Shown: positions 7,178 through 15,321 of the stretch, piece by piece
Layout of the letters: each line of letters starts with the position of its first letter
Position numbering within the stretch: the first letter of the stretch is position 1
NCBI GenBank assembly: GCA_016550425.1
Contig: JABXGS010000055.1
Span: 1-39,847 of the forward strand
Origin: an archaeon
GTDB taxonomy: Archaea; Asgardarchaeota; Hermodarchaeia; Hermodarchaeales; Hermodarchaeaceae
Direction: 5' to 3'
Length of the DNA stretch: 39,847 nt
Made by a program: the position numbers and the translations under genes
The notes under the pieces: model-generated
Seen by the model: only the letters and a program-made list of their open reading frames with translations
Databases searched by the model: none
What the model was told of the DNA's origin: nothing

Positions 7178-9061
7178 ATGAGTGAAGATGTTCGGAGTAC
7201 AATTTCGCTATACAAACGACTGTTTAGCTTGCCAAGTAACAGAACCTTAGTAATGATTATTATCGTCGCATCGCTTCTGGTTGGAGGACTTACTGAACTT
7301 CTTCGATATCTTGGAGGCGGTTCATCTATTGGTATAATTTTTCTGAGAGGATCAGCGAGGGGATTAGTAATTACGACACCTGCAGCTCTTTTGACATTGC
7401 TTGCTTTCCGTCTTGGAACCCGAAAGGGAACAATTTTGAACTGGCATCGACTCCTCGGAGTTGTAACAACATCGGTCGTTGTTCTTCTAATTATATGGTT
7501 TCTTTCAACTCTCATAGGATGGGCGATTGAACTTAGTTTCAAATTTCAATACGGCCCCCTGGCAGGTGGAGGCATTGCGACAATGTTCTACTTACGAAAT
7601 CTGATTTTAGCAGCAGCATTTACCTCTGCTATCATGCTCCTTATCGCATTAAGCACAAGCCGAGTTGGCGTCACCGCCGGAATATTGCTCTCACTAGTTT
7701 TCCCAACAACCGCTATGGCAATGTATGTTTTAACAGAGCCCGTACCCACTCAGTCGATTTTCCTCATCATATATTTCCTCTGTGCCATAACTTTTGTTAG
7801 TGCTTCAGGGATACTACTTACAGCAGTAGGACGGCCTTTGAAAAAAGCCTTCAAGATTGATGGAATTCAGATGTTCCGCGGATTCCTTGAGGTATGGATG
7901 GAGGACCGGGCAGACCTCATGGAAGAAAGTCTCACCCAGATTGGACAAGAACGAATCCTACCACTTTCACTAATCAAATTTTCAACTGACACCAAAGAGC
8001 CACTCTTTGTAAAAGTCGTTCCTGGCGCACACCCGGGTCCATTCAAAAATACAGGTAGTAGTGCATTACCTAAAGAAATTGGCGATTGGGGACGGACGAA
8101 ATTAAACGCCATTGCATATTCACCACACAGTACTTCAACTCACGATTTGAACCTTGTCTCGCAGGCAGAAGTCCAACGATTTATGGAGATTGTTCAGACT
8201 GCGTATGAACAGGCAACACCCGTCCAAGATGTGAGTCAATTTTCTCGTGCAACCTCAGGAACCATTCAAGTAGGTTGTCAAATATTTGGAGATACTGCGG
8301 TTTTACTCATTACGCGTTCTCCAATTGAAATGGATGATATTAGCTTAGCCGTAGCAGAGCAGATTATAGCGAAGCTAGAAAATCGTGCAAATCGATACAT
8401 TATCATTGATACGCATAATTGTATGAGTGAACTCAAAGAATCGGTCCATGAAGGATCGAAGTTAATCCCTGATATGATTGAAGCCGCAAAAACTGCCCTC
8501 AGTGAGGCTTCTAAGACTTCACGAGGTAAACCGCGGATAGGGATTGCCCAAAGAAAAGAAACTGGGTATACCAAAGCTGAAGGAATGGGCGACGAGGGGA
8601 TAACCGTTTCCATTGTCGAGGTGAATGGTCAAAAAATGGCTTATGTCCTCATCGATGGTAACAATATGATAATTGGGTTACGAGAAACAATTGTCAACGC
8701 CATTGTTCCTAAATATGTTGATGCTGCAGAAATCATGACTTCGGACACCCATCAAACCGCAGCAATCTCTGCATCAAATGGGTATAGTCCTATCGGAGAA
8801 CTGATTCCCCATGAAGAACTGACCAACCTTATTATCGAACTAATAGTAGAGGTAACAAATAATCTTGAACCGGGAAATGTGGCACTTTACCAAGGAGAAA
8901 CTGAACCCCTTTTAGTAATGGGTGAAGGAACCGTTGATAAACTAACAAGCCTTATTCCCGTTTCAGCAAGTATTGCTAAGCGGTTGGGAATCACAGTTTA
9001 TGCAATTGCATTCATTATTTCCCTATTCTTACTGCTCTTTGTTCTTCCGTTTCCCTTGTGA
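7178..9061 (+). CDS. DUF2070 integral membrane protein
   Basis: The protein is 627 residues from the ATG at 7178. An upstream in-frame TTG at 7139 would add 13 polar residues and is less likely. The N-terminal third has about six hydrophobic membrane segments (for example around MIIIVASLLVGGL, VVVLLIIWFLS and AAFTSAIMLLIAL). A large soluble region follows with HPGPFKNTGSSALP and DTHNCMSE, and the last 25 residues form another membrane segment ending at FPL. This matches the archaeal DUF2070 family, whose function is unknown. The histidine- and aspartate-containing motifs of the soluble part look like a conserved site, perhaps for metal, but that is a guess. It lies upstream of porGDAB with a 71-base gap. 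Confidence 0.85.
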   Translation: MSEDVRSTISLYKRLFSLPSNRTLVMIIIVASLLVGGLTELLRYLGGGSSIGIIFLRGSARGLVITTPAALLTLLAFRLGTRKGTILNWHRLLGVVTTSVVVLLIIWFLSTLIGWAIELSFKFQYGPLAGGGIATMFYLRNLILAAAFTSAIMLLIALSTSRVGVTAGILLSLVFPTTAMAMYVLTEPVPTQSIFLIIYFLCAITFVSASGILLTAVGRPLKKAFKIDGIQMFRGFLEVWMEDRADLMEESLTQIGQERILPLSLIKFSTDTKEPLFVKVVPGAHPGPFKNTGSSALPKEIGDWGRTKLNAIAYSPHSTSTHDLNLVSQAEVQRFMEIVQTAYEQATPVQDVSQFSRATSGTIQVGCQIFGDTAVLLITRSPIEMDDISLAVAEQIIAKLENRANRYIIIDTHNCMSELKESVHEGSKLIPDMIEAAKTALSEASKTSRGKPRIGIAQRKETGYTKAEGMGDEGITVSIVEVNGQKMAYVLIDGNNMIIGLRETIVNAIVPKYVDAAEIMTSDTHQTAAISASNGYSPIGELIPHEELTNLIIELIVEVTNNLEPGNVALYQGETEPLLVMGEGTVDKLTSLIPVSASIAKRLGITVYAIAFIISLFLLLFVLPFPL

Positions 9062-9132
9062 AACTAGTGTTTCATAATCCTTTTTAGATGAATGACATTC
9101 TGTAACGATATCTAATTTGGACGGAATACACG

Positions 9133-9711
9133 ATGACTCTCTTTGAGATACGTTTTCATGGACGAGGTGGTCAAGGAGCCGTAACAGGCGCTAAGATCCT
9201 TGGTGGTGCAACGCGTTTAGAAGACAAACACTTTCAAGCCTTTGCCCATTATGGCGCAGAAAGACGTGGTGCTCCTGTTATGGCGTTCACTCGAATAGCT
9301 GATGAAACAATCCGTATCCACAGTTATATCTATGAGCCTGAGGCTATCGTCGTTTTGGATGAAACTTTGCTCGATAACCCTAATGTTAAAGCAGGTCTCA
9401 AAGATGGGACATTTTTAGTTGTCAACACACCGCGATTACCGGGAGAAATCAAATTACCTGTAAAAGCAAAAATATCTACTGTAGATGCCACAAAAATTGC
9501 TTTAGACGAGGGGATTTTAGTTGCTGGAATCGCCGTAGTTAACACCATCATGTTAGGAGCAGTTGTGAGGGCTACAAATATTGCTTCGATTGAAAGTGTG
9601 AAGAAGGCGATTCGAAAGGGCTTAGAGGGGCTTCCTGAGAAAGTCGTAGAAATCAATGTTGAAGCAGCCCAACGCGCTTATAATGAACTCAATATGGGGT
9701 ATTCATTATGA
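9133..9711 (+). CDS. porG: Pyruvate (2-oxoacid):ferredoxin oxidoreductase, gamma subunit
   Basis: This 192-residue gamma subunit has the family opening EIRFHGRGGQGAVTGA, then AHYGAERRGAPVMAFTRI. It is one of four chains of the archaeal enzyme that converts pyruvate or a related 2-oxoacid plus CoA to acyl-CoA and CO2 while reducing ferredoxin. Its stop overlaps the porD start (ATGA at 9708-9711), so translation is coupled. The order G-D-A-B is the standard archaeal one. Substrate preference (pyruvate against other 2-oxoacids) is inferred from alpha and beta subunit similarity. Confidence 0.92.
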   Translation: MTLFEIRFHGRGGQGAVTGAKILGGATRLEDKHFQAFAHYGAERRGAPVMAFTRIADETIRIHSYIYEPEAIVVLDETLLDNPNVKAGLKDGTFLVVNTPRLPGEIKLPVKAKISTVDATKIALDEGILVAGIAVVNTIMLGAVVRATNIASIESVKKAIRKGLEGLPEKVVEINVEAAQRAYNELNMGYSL

Positions 9712-10004
9712 CACCACTTAAACGCAATCCACCAGATAGACGTATTACTTGTATTACTTACCCTGAGCCTGGGGCAATGGGGCGTACCGGTGACTGGCGA
9801 ATATTTCGTCCTGTCGTAGATAATGAAAAATGCACTGGTTGTCAGATCTGTTGGATGTTTTGTCCAGATGCAGCCATTACAATGGATAAGAATAACAAAC
9901 CTGTCATTAACTTGGAATATTGTAAAGGATGTATGATTTGTGAAACAAATTGCCCCGTTGAAGCAATTACACGTGTGCGCGAAACTGAAGCAGACATTGA
10001 GTGA
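9708..10004 (+). CDS. porD: Pyruvate:ferredoxin oxidoreductase, delta (ferredoxin-like) subunit
   Basis: This 98-residue subunit carries two [4Fe-4S] motifs: CTGCQICWMFCP (about residue 43) and CKGCMICETNCP (about 73). It passes electrons from the TPP/Fe-S core to soluble ferredoxin. The N-terminal GAMGRTGDWRIFRP segment is typical of PorD. It overlaps porG by four bases and precedes porA by about 20. Confidence 0.93.
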   Translation: MTPLKRNPPDRRITCITYPEPGAMGRTGDWRIFRPVVDNEKCTGCQICWMFCPDAAITMDKNNKPVINLEYCKGCMICETNCPVEAITRVRETEADIE

Positions 10005-10025
10005 AGTATTAGTGAAGTGAAGAGG

Positions 10026-11204
10026 ATGTCAAAAATTGTATCTGTAACAGGGAATCATTCTGCATCTTGGGCAGCACGAACAGCTATTCCCGCAGTTATT
10101 GCGGCATATCCGATTACCCCACAAACAACGATTGTAGAAAAAATCGCTGAATTCGTGGAGAACGGAGAGTTGAAATCTGAATATGTGCGTGTTGAGTCAG
10201 AACACAGTGCGATGGCAGCGTGTATAGGAGCTTCAGCCTTAGGACTCCGGACATTCACTGCTACTTCGTCTCATGGCTTAGCCTTGATGCATGAGATGCT
10301 TCACTGGGCAGGTCGTTCACGTTTACCTATCGTTATGCCAGTTGTCAATCGTTCTCTTGGACCCCCATGGAATATCTGGTCTGACCATACAGATACTATG
10401 TCACAACGTGATACTGGCTGGATTCAACTGTATGCATCGAATAATCAGGAAGTCTATGATACTGTCCTAATGCTCTTTCGATTATGTGAAGATCCTAAAG
10501 TCCTGCTTCCTGGAATGGTAGCTTTAGATGCTTACATTCTCAGCCATACGTTCACTTCAATTGAGGTCTATGAACACGACGAAATTACTGACTTTCTCCC
10601 ATCCTATGAAGCAGGCCACTGGAAATTAGATCCCAAAGATCCGATGGCAACCGGAAACATTGCAGGTCCCGAATATTATTACGAGCTTAGTTATGCAATC
10701 CATGAAGGTTTTGAAGCCGCACGAAAACTAATCCCGAAAGTTGAAGCAGATTTCAAGAAACATTTCGGACGTGACCATGGCCAATTTATTGACAGATACC
10801 ATTGCGATAATGCTGAGGTTGTCCTCATTGCGCTAGGAACTTTGGGGGAAGAAGCCCAACTTGCTGTTGACGAACTTCGAAACGAAGGCATAGCGGCTGG
10901 ATCTGCACGACTCCGCGTCTTCCGACCATTCCCAGCTGAACAAATCCAAGCCTTAGCAAGGAAAGCCAAAGCCTTTGTTGTCGTCGACCGAAGTCTCTCA
11001 TATGGACACCTCGGAGGAGCTGCCACCGAAATCCGGTCAGCCCTCTACCGTGGCGGTCAAACCATACCTGTTCAAGGGGTCATAGCCGGACTCGGAGGTC
11101 GAGACGTAAGATATACAGATATTAAGAAATTATTCAAAATCGGATTTGATGTTGCAGACAAAGGAGAAGCGAGACCCGACATATTCTATGGATTAAAAAG
11201 GTGA
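10026..11204 (+). CDS. porA: Pyruvate:ferredoxin oxidoreductase, alpha subunit
   Basis: This is 392 residues from the ATG at 10026; a GTG three codons earlier is possible. The protein shows AYPITPQTTIVEKIAEF (about residue 28) and EHSAMAACIGASALGLRTFTATS, the conserved pyrimidine-binding and activation segments of 2-oxoacid oxidoreductase alpha chains, and a C-terminal transketolase-like domain with VVVDRSLSYGHLGG. The stop overlaps the porB start. Length is normal. Confidence 0.93.
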   Translation: MSKIVSVTGNHSASWAARTAIPAVIAAYPITPQTTIVEKIAEFVENGELKSEYVRVESEHSAMAACIGASALGLRTFTATSSHGLALMHEMLHWAGRSRLPIVMPVVNRSLGPPWNIWSDHTDTMSQRDTGWIQLYASNNQEVYDTVLMLFRLCEDPKVLLPGMVALDAYILSHTFTSIEVYEHDEITDFLPSYEAGHWKLDPKDPMATGNIAGPEYYYELSYAIHEGFEAARKLIPKVEADFKKHFGRDHGQFIDRYHCDNAEVVLIALGTLGEEAQLAVDELRNEGIAAGSARLRVFRPFPAEQIQALARKAKAFVVVDRSLSYGHLGGAATEIRSALYRGGQTIPVQGVIAGLGGRDVRYTDIKKLFKIGFDVADKGEARPDIFYGLKR

Positions 11205-12115
11205 TGAAGATGGTAGCAATCAAAGATTTACCCAGAGAAGAATACATCGAACTAGGCCACGCCGCTTGCGCAGGATGCGGCGCAACCATCGCCATCCGCC
11301 ACGCACTCAAAGCCTTAGGTGACAACACCATCCTTACAGTTCCTGCCTGCTGCATGTCCGTCATCCAAGGACTCTACCCCAAAAATAGCCTCCGCTTACC
11401 AGTTCTAAATACCGCCTTCATGACCGCAGGCGCAGCAGCCTCCGGAATCGCTGCAGGACTCAAATACATGGGCAAAGACAAAGAAATCAATCTCATGGCC
11501 TGGGCTGGCGACGGCGGAACCTACGATATTGGTATCCAAGCCCTCAGCGGTGCTGCTGAGCGCCAAACCAACTTCATCTTCACTTGCTACAATAACGAAG
11601 CATACGGGAACACTGGGATGCAGCGTTCTGGGGCCACACCGTATGGTTCGTTTTCAACGACGACGCCGACGGGGAAGTTGCAGCATCGGAAGCCGTTTGC
11701 ACGGATTATGGCAGAGCATGGAATTCCGTATACAGCGTCGATTTCAGCAGCTTATCCACGGTTGGTGTATGAGACGTATTCGAAGGTGAAGGAAATTGTG
11801 GGAACACGCTTTATTGAGATTCATGCGATGTGTCCGACGGGTTGGCGGTATTTGACGTGGGACACGGTGAAAATGGGTAAATTAGCGGTGGAAACTGGTG
11901 TGTGGATTATGTGGGAAAAGGAGGGTGATGAGTGGCGGTTTTTAGGTCGGAGTAAGCGGATTGCTGAAGGGAAAATTGAGCGAAAGCCGTTGATGGAGTA
12001 TTTGAAGCCACAGGGGCGGTTCCGTACACTTATCAAGGATCCAGAGCGAGTGAAGGAGTTTGAGCGGGGTATTACACGGGAGTGGGAGATTCTTAAGAAG
12101 CGCGTGGGATGTTAG
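11204..12115 (+). CDS. porB: Pyruvate:ferredoxin oxidoreductase, beta subunit (TPP-binding)
   Basis: This is 303 residues from the ATG overlapping the porA stop; a second ATG at 11210 (MVAIKDL) may be the true start. The N-terminus has CAGCG for the proximal Fe-S cluster; the TPP fold shows WAGDGGTYDIG (about residue 93) and CYNNEAYGNTGMQRS (about 127). The C-terminal part has CPTGWRY with a further cysteine. The gene is complete. An oddity is base composition: the first part is C-rich on the coding strand, the last part strongly G-rich with codons ending in G or T, changing near 11600 without a break in the protein. Confidence 0.93.
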   Translation: MKMVAIKDLPREEYIELGHAACAGCGATIAIRHALKALGDNTILTVPACCMSVIQGLYPKNSLRLPVLNTAFMTAGAAASGIAAGLKYMGKDKEINLMAWAGDGGTYDIGIQALSGAAERQTNFIFTCYNNEAYGNTGMQRSGATPYGSFSTTTPTGKLQHRKPFARIMAEHGIPYTASISAAYPRLVYETYSKVKEIVGTRFIEIHAMCPTGWRYLTWDTVKMGKLAVETGVWIMWEKEGDEWRFLGRSKRIAEGKIERKPLMEYLKPQGRFRTLIKDPERVKEFERGITREWEILKKRVGC

Positions 12116-12162
12116 TATCTATATAGGGTGTAAGTTCTCACTGCATATTCGATTATTGAGCG

Positions 12163-12546
12163 GTGATTAATTTGGAATTAGAGTTTATGGAAGAATTGGT
12201 AAAAGTTGGCGAACTTAAGATAGCGGTAGCGGTCAGTCGGTTAGCGAATGGATCGTTGATATTGGTGAGTGATGGGGAGTATCGGTTTGGTACAATTGCG
12301 GTGGGGGTTCCGAGTCCGTTTAGTGAGGTATCCCCAGTGGCGACTTCGTGTGTTGTGGGAACGCGGTTTCAAGCTGAGACGCGGGCTATCGCAGATATTG
12401 CAGCGCAGCAGTTAGGGGGAATTGTGGTGGTGAATTTATTTTTGTCGCGTGAACATGAAGGAGAAGTGGGAGCGGTGTTGTCTGCGGTTCGTTCGGTTGT
12501 TTTGAAAATGGAGGCTGCTGATGAAGAAGAGGCGCGTTTAGGCTAA
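12163..12546 (+). CDS. Small alpha/beta protein, possibly related to proteasome assembly chaperones PAC3/PAC4
   Basis: This 127-residue protein begins at a GTG (12163); the start is not certain, and an ATG at 12187 would give 119 residues. It has no metal motif, signal or membrane segment. By eye, the run of short strands and one helix (SLILVSDG, then FGTIAVGVP, a small-residue loop VATSCVVGT, a helix ETRAIADIAAQQL and a strand IVVVNLFL) lines up with the order in eukaryotic PAC4 (strand, AVA-type strand, STSLLG loop, helix, VFVSYNL). This is pattern recognition, not a database result. If correct it would bind proteasome alpha subunits. It shares the G-rich coding-strand bias of the end of porB. 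Confidence 0.45.
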   Translation: MINLELEFMEELVKVGELKIAVAVSRLANGSLILVSDGEYRFGTIAVGVPSPFSEVSPVATSCVVGTRFQAETRAIADIAAQQLGGIVVVNLFLSREHEGEVGAVLSAVRSVVLKMEAADEEEARLG

Positions 12547-12605
12547 TAGAGAGCAGTTTCAGCAGCAGGTTTATATGTTATTTGAAAGGATTGTTCAATT
12601 AACAT

Positions 12606-12610
12606 GGAGG
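12606..12610 (+). promoter_or_regulatory. Shine-Dalgarno that fixes the TTG start of the HD protein
   Basis: GGAGG followed by an 8-base spacer precedes ttg at 12619. No ATG or GTG near the conserved N-terminus has a comparable site. Confidence 0.65.
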
Positions 12611-12618
12611 TTAAGTAA

Positions 12619-13881
12619 TTGGTTCGTGAACGTTGGGGGTTCATTAAAGACCCATTATATGGGTATGTGGCAATTACCCCCTTAGAGAAAGATGTAATTG
12701 ATACTCGCGTGGTCCAGCGGTTGCGTCGACTACGTCAGCTGGCAGGAGCCGAATTTGTCTATCCAGGTGCAAACCATACGCGGTTTGAACATAGTGTGGG
12801 AGCCATGCATCTGGCAGGGTTAATGGCCGATAATATTACAGAGGATGAAACGGAGATTCAGGCCCTACGCTTAGCCGGATTATTGCATGATGTTGGGCAT
12901 GGCCCGTTTAGCCATATATTTGAAGAGATTCTAGCTAAGAAAGACCAAAACCATGAAGATATTACTAGCTGGCTAATCAGAAACTCGGAGCTAGCTGATA
13001 TTATTCGAGATGGAGGATTTAATCCCGACAACTTGAGTAGATTAGCCGTTGGAAAATTAGAAAAGAAAGAGCGATTATTTCTTAACCAAGTCATCCGAAG
13101 TTCTGTTGATGTGGACAAATTAGATTACATTGTACGGGATTCTTTTCACACGGGAGCGGAGTATGGAAATGTTGATGTTTTCCGCCTAATTTATACTACG
13201 GAACCCTTCCAACGAAATTTAGCAGTAAACACTACAGCCTTAACCACACTTGAATCATTCTTAATTGCACGTGTATTGAGTTTTCGAAGCATCTACTATC
13301 ATCGGGTATGCCGTGGTATCCAACGGATGTTAGCTGATGCTCTCAAATTGGCGGATGACGAATTGGGCTTATCTGAGTTCGATACGCCTGAAGATTACTT
13401 AGATATGGACGACTATACAACCTGGTCTAGATTGAAACAATGTAAAGCATCACGACCAGTTATTGAAAGATTAGAACGCCGAGAACTCCTAAAATGCGCA
13501 TATACTGTTGAATCAATAGTCCAAGACCACCCAACAATTGATTTACTGGATAAGGCAAGTGTACGGAAACAGATCGAAGAAGAGATCGCAACCAAGGCCA
13601 AAGTCGACCCAGAAAAAGTGCAACTCGATTCACCGCTGCTCCCTTCCGTTCCCTATCGGCATTCATCGCTATTAGACCCCATGGAAATTCCAGGCTTCGC
13701 TTATGTGGGTAAGAAGAAAATAGCAGTCGATCTCGTTGAGCTATCTCGTGTAATTTCATCATTGAAAGGGTACCTCGATATTGTGCGAGTTTATACGACA
13801 GCAGCGCTCCGAAAACGTGTTGGAAAAGCCTCTCAGGAAGTATTAGGGGGAACGCCTTACGTTTCAGGAATTTCAATGTAA
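12619..13881 (+). CDS. HD-superfamily phosphohydrolase (dNTPase/SAMHD1-like, COG1078 type)
   Basis: This 420-residue protein has the complete HD metal set: TRFEHSVG (about residue 54), LLHDVGHGPFSH (about 90) and the later aspartate in SVDVDKLDYIVRD (about 160). The fold and motif spacing match archaeal and bacterial COG1078 proteins related to deoxynucleotide triphosphohydrolases; the natural substrate is not evident. The TTG start at 12619 is supported by a strong Shine-Dalgarno GGAGG at 12606-12610, eight bases before it. The C-terminal third is a helical region with no motif I recognise. It converges on the beta-CASP nuclease gene. Confidence 0.87.
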   Translation: MVRERWGFIKDPLYGYVAITPLEKDVIDTRVVQRLRRLRQLAGAEFVYPGANHTRFEHSVGAMHLAGLMADNITEDETEIQALRLAGLLHDVGHGPFSHIFEEILAKKDQNHEDITSWLIRNSELADIIRDGGFNPDNLSRLAVGKLEKKERLFLNQVIRSSVDVDKLDYIVRDSFHTGAEYGNVDVFRLIYTTEPFQRNLAVNTTALTTLESFLIARVLSFRSIYYHRVCRGIQRMLADALKLADDELGLSEFDTPEDYLDMDDYTTWSRLKQCKASRPVIERLERRELLKCAYTVESIVQDHPTIDLLDKASVRKQIEEEIATKAKVDPEKVQLDSPLLPSVPYRHSSLLDPMEIPGFAYVGKKKIAVDLVELSRVISSLKGYLDIVRVYTTAALRKRVGKASQEVLGGTPYVSGISM

Positions 13882-13889
13882 AAAGTGGA

Positions 13890-14933
13890 CTAAAGGAAAT
13901 CAGAAAGTTGTAATTGAGAGCGAGCCTTAGGCATGATTTGCTTGATATTTAATTTCTCAAGAACCGCTCCGAAAGTTACTATGTTACCACAAGTAAGATG
14001 AACAGCCTGTGGTTGCGCGTTCGTCACATATTCAACGAGTTGATGAAAGTCAGCATGGGCGGATAAGATAAATGATTTATCAAATTTTTTCATTGGAAAG
14101 ATTCTTGCCCAACCAGTAGCTACTGCGCGAGACATCTTATGACCAAAATGTGATCGCCTCGGAGGAAGGGGTTCAGATGTGAGAAAAACGTACTCACCCT
14201 GACGCATTATCTCTCTTCCTTCATTTGACCGTGCGTTGAAGAAGTTTAAGGGAATTTGATACTGTTGGTATACATTACTGATTTTGGCGATGGGGGGTTC
14301 AACGACGACAGGAACTGTAAGATAGGTATTGATAATACGAATGAGTTCTTGGGCTTTCCCAGTAGCATAAACGCGAAATGCGGGGATTTTACCTTTTCTT
14401 AGCTCCTGACTGGTCCAATCGGCAATTTCGGTATAGACTTGTTCACGTGGTGGAAAAATCGCGTCCGGACGTCCATAAGTTGCTTCCATTAAAAGAATAT
14501 CACAAGGAATCGGTTTAGCCCCTTTTGCTGTCAACGAGGATTGGAGATTGAAATCCCCTGTATACACGAGTCTTGCTCCATTTCGTTCCAACACAAATTG
14601 GGCAGCCCCCAGCATATGCCCAGCTGAATGAAGCGCGATTGTCCCTCCATCACTTAATGCGAAGTTTTCTCCTGGTCGAATCGCGTGAACCTTCTTGGGT
14701 ATTCCAGTGAGGGATTTGTAGATTTCCAAAGTTTCGGGAGTGGCGATTTTAGGAATATTGGTTTTGAATCCGGCGATATGGTCGGAATGGGCGTGGGAGA
14801 TACAGATAGTTGTATTAGGCGTGTGCCATCGATGTGGGACTCTAATGGGATCAAAAAGTAAACGTTTTTGCCCCGCACGAATAGCGATATTTCGAGATTT
14901 AATGAGCTGGAAATCGGTAAATGGGTTTTGCAT
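13890..14933 (-). CDS. Beta-CASP metallo-beta-lactamase nuclease (RNA/DNA exonuclease family)
   Basis: This is 347 residues from the ATG at 14933 (MQNPFTDF); an upstream extension to 14987 adds a cysteine-rich leader with no family support. Metal motifs are HAHSDHIAG (about residue 46), SAGHMLGAAQF (about 100) and TGDFNLQS (about 122); EATYGRPDAIFP follows, and the C-terminus has SAHADFHQL. This is the architecture of archaeal proteins annotated as putative mRNA 3'-end processing exonucleases and of the bacterial ligase-associated exonuclease. It lies downstream of the Sec61beta gene on the same strand, about 100 bases apart, so they may be co-transcribed. Confidence 0.82.
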   Translation of the reverse strand: MQNPFTDFQLIKSRNIAIRAGQKRLLFDPIRVPHRWHTPNTTICISHAHSDHIAGFKTNIPKIATPETLEIYKSLTGIPKKVHAIRPGENFALSDGGTIALHSAGHMLGAAQFVLERNGARLVYTGDFNLQSSLTAKGAKPIPCDILLMEATYGRPDAIFPPREQVYTEIADWTSQELRKGKIPAFRVYATGKAQELIRIINTYLTVPVVVEPPIAKISNVYQQYQIPLNFFNARSNEGREIMRQGEYVFLTSEPLPPRRSHFGHKMSRAVATGWARIFPMKKFDKSFILSAHADFHQLVEYVTNAQPQAVHLTCGNIVTFGAVLEKLNIKQIMPKARSQLQLSDFL

Positions 14934-15037
14934 TATAATGTCCCACGATGATTTGCAGCTTGATATTCTGCAATGAACTGTCCACACTTACAGATTTAAG
15001 CCTAATAGATTTTTGACTTATTGAATCTCTTTGATTA

Positions 15038-15235
15038 TCAGATAGTGGGGAAGAACAAATTGAAAAGTCCCAAGTCGGCCATGAAAACGATTACAACAAC
15101 TGCTATCGTGATTAACAAAACCGTAATTGGTCCTACTTTGATGCCCTCACTTGAATCGGCGAAAAAGCGGATTAAACCTGCACCTGCAGCGGGCATGGGG
15201 CCTTCTGATTGTCTTTTCTTTTTTGATTTTGGCAT
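15038..15235 (-). CDS. Preprotein translocase subunit Sec61beta
   Basis: This 65-residue protein has a basic N-terminus (PKSKKKRQ), the family segment GPMPAAGAGLIRFF, then a single C-terminal membrane helix (about residues 38-58, VGPITVLLITIAVVVIVFM). It is the small tail-anchored partner of SecY/SecE in the protein-conducting channel, of the archaeal/eukaryotic Sec61beta type. Length is typical (50-65). Confidence 0.9.
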   Translation of the reverse strand: MPKSKKKRQSEGPMPAAGAGLIRFFADSSEGIKVGPITVLLITIAVVVIVFMADLGLFNLFFPTI

Positions 15236-15321
15236 ATGATTCCCACTTGCAAGTTATCTGGAATCTTTAAATCCCAACCGTTTTTAAGGTTTCTTGATGA
15301 AACATCTCCGCTCCTTTGTGA
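15236..15321. promoter_or_regulatory. Divergent promoter region, Sec61beta and SHMT
   Basis: Two TATA-like elements lie back to back. ctttaaat (about 15264-15271) reads as atttaaag for the leftward Sec61beta gene, and gtttttaagg (about 15280-15289) serves the rightward SHMT gene. Each is about 30-40 bases from its start codon. Confidence 0.45.

Noticed and set aside
11204..12115. Frameshift or gene fusion in porB at the composition change
   Set aside because: The protein reads through with normal beta-subunit motifs and length; only base use changes.
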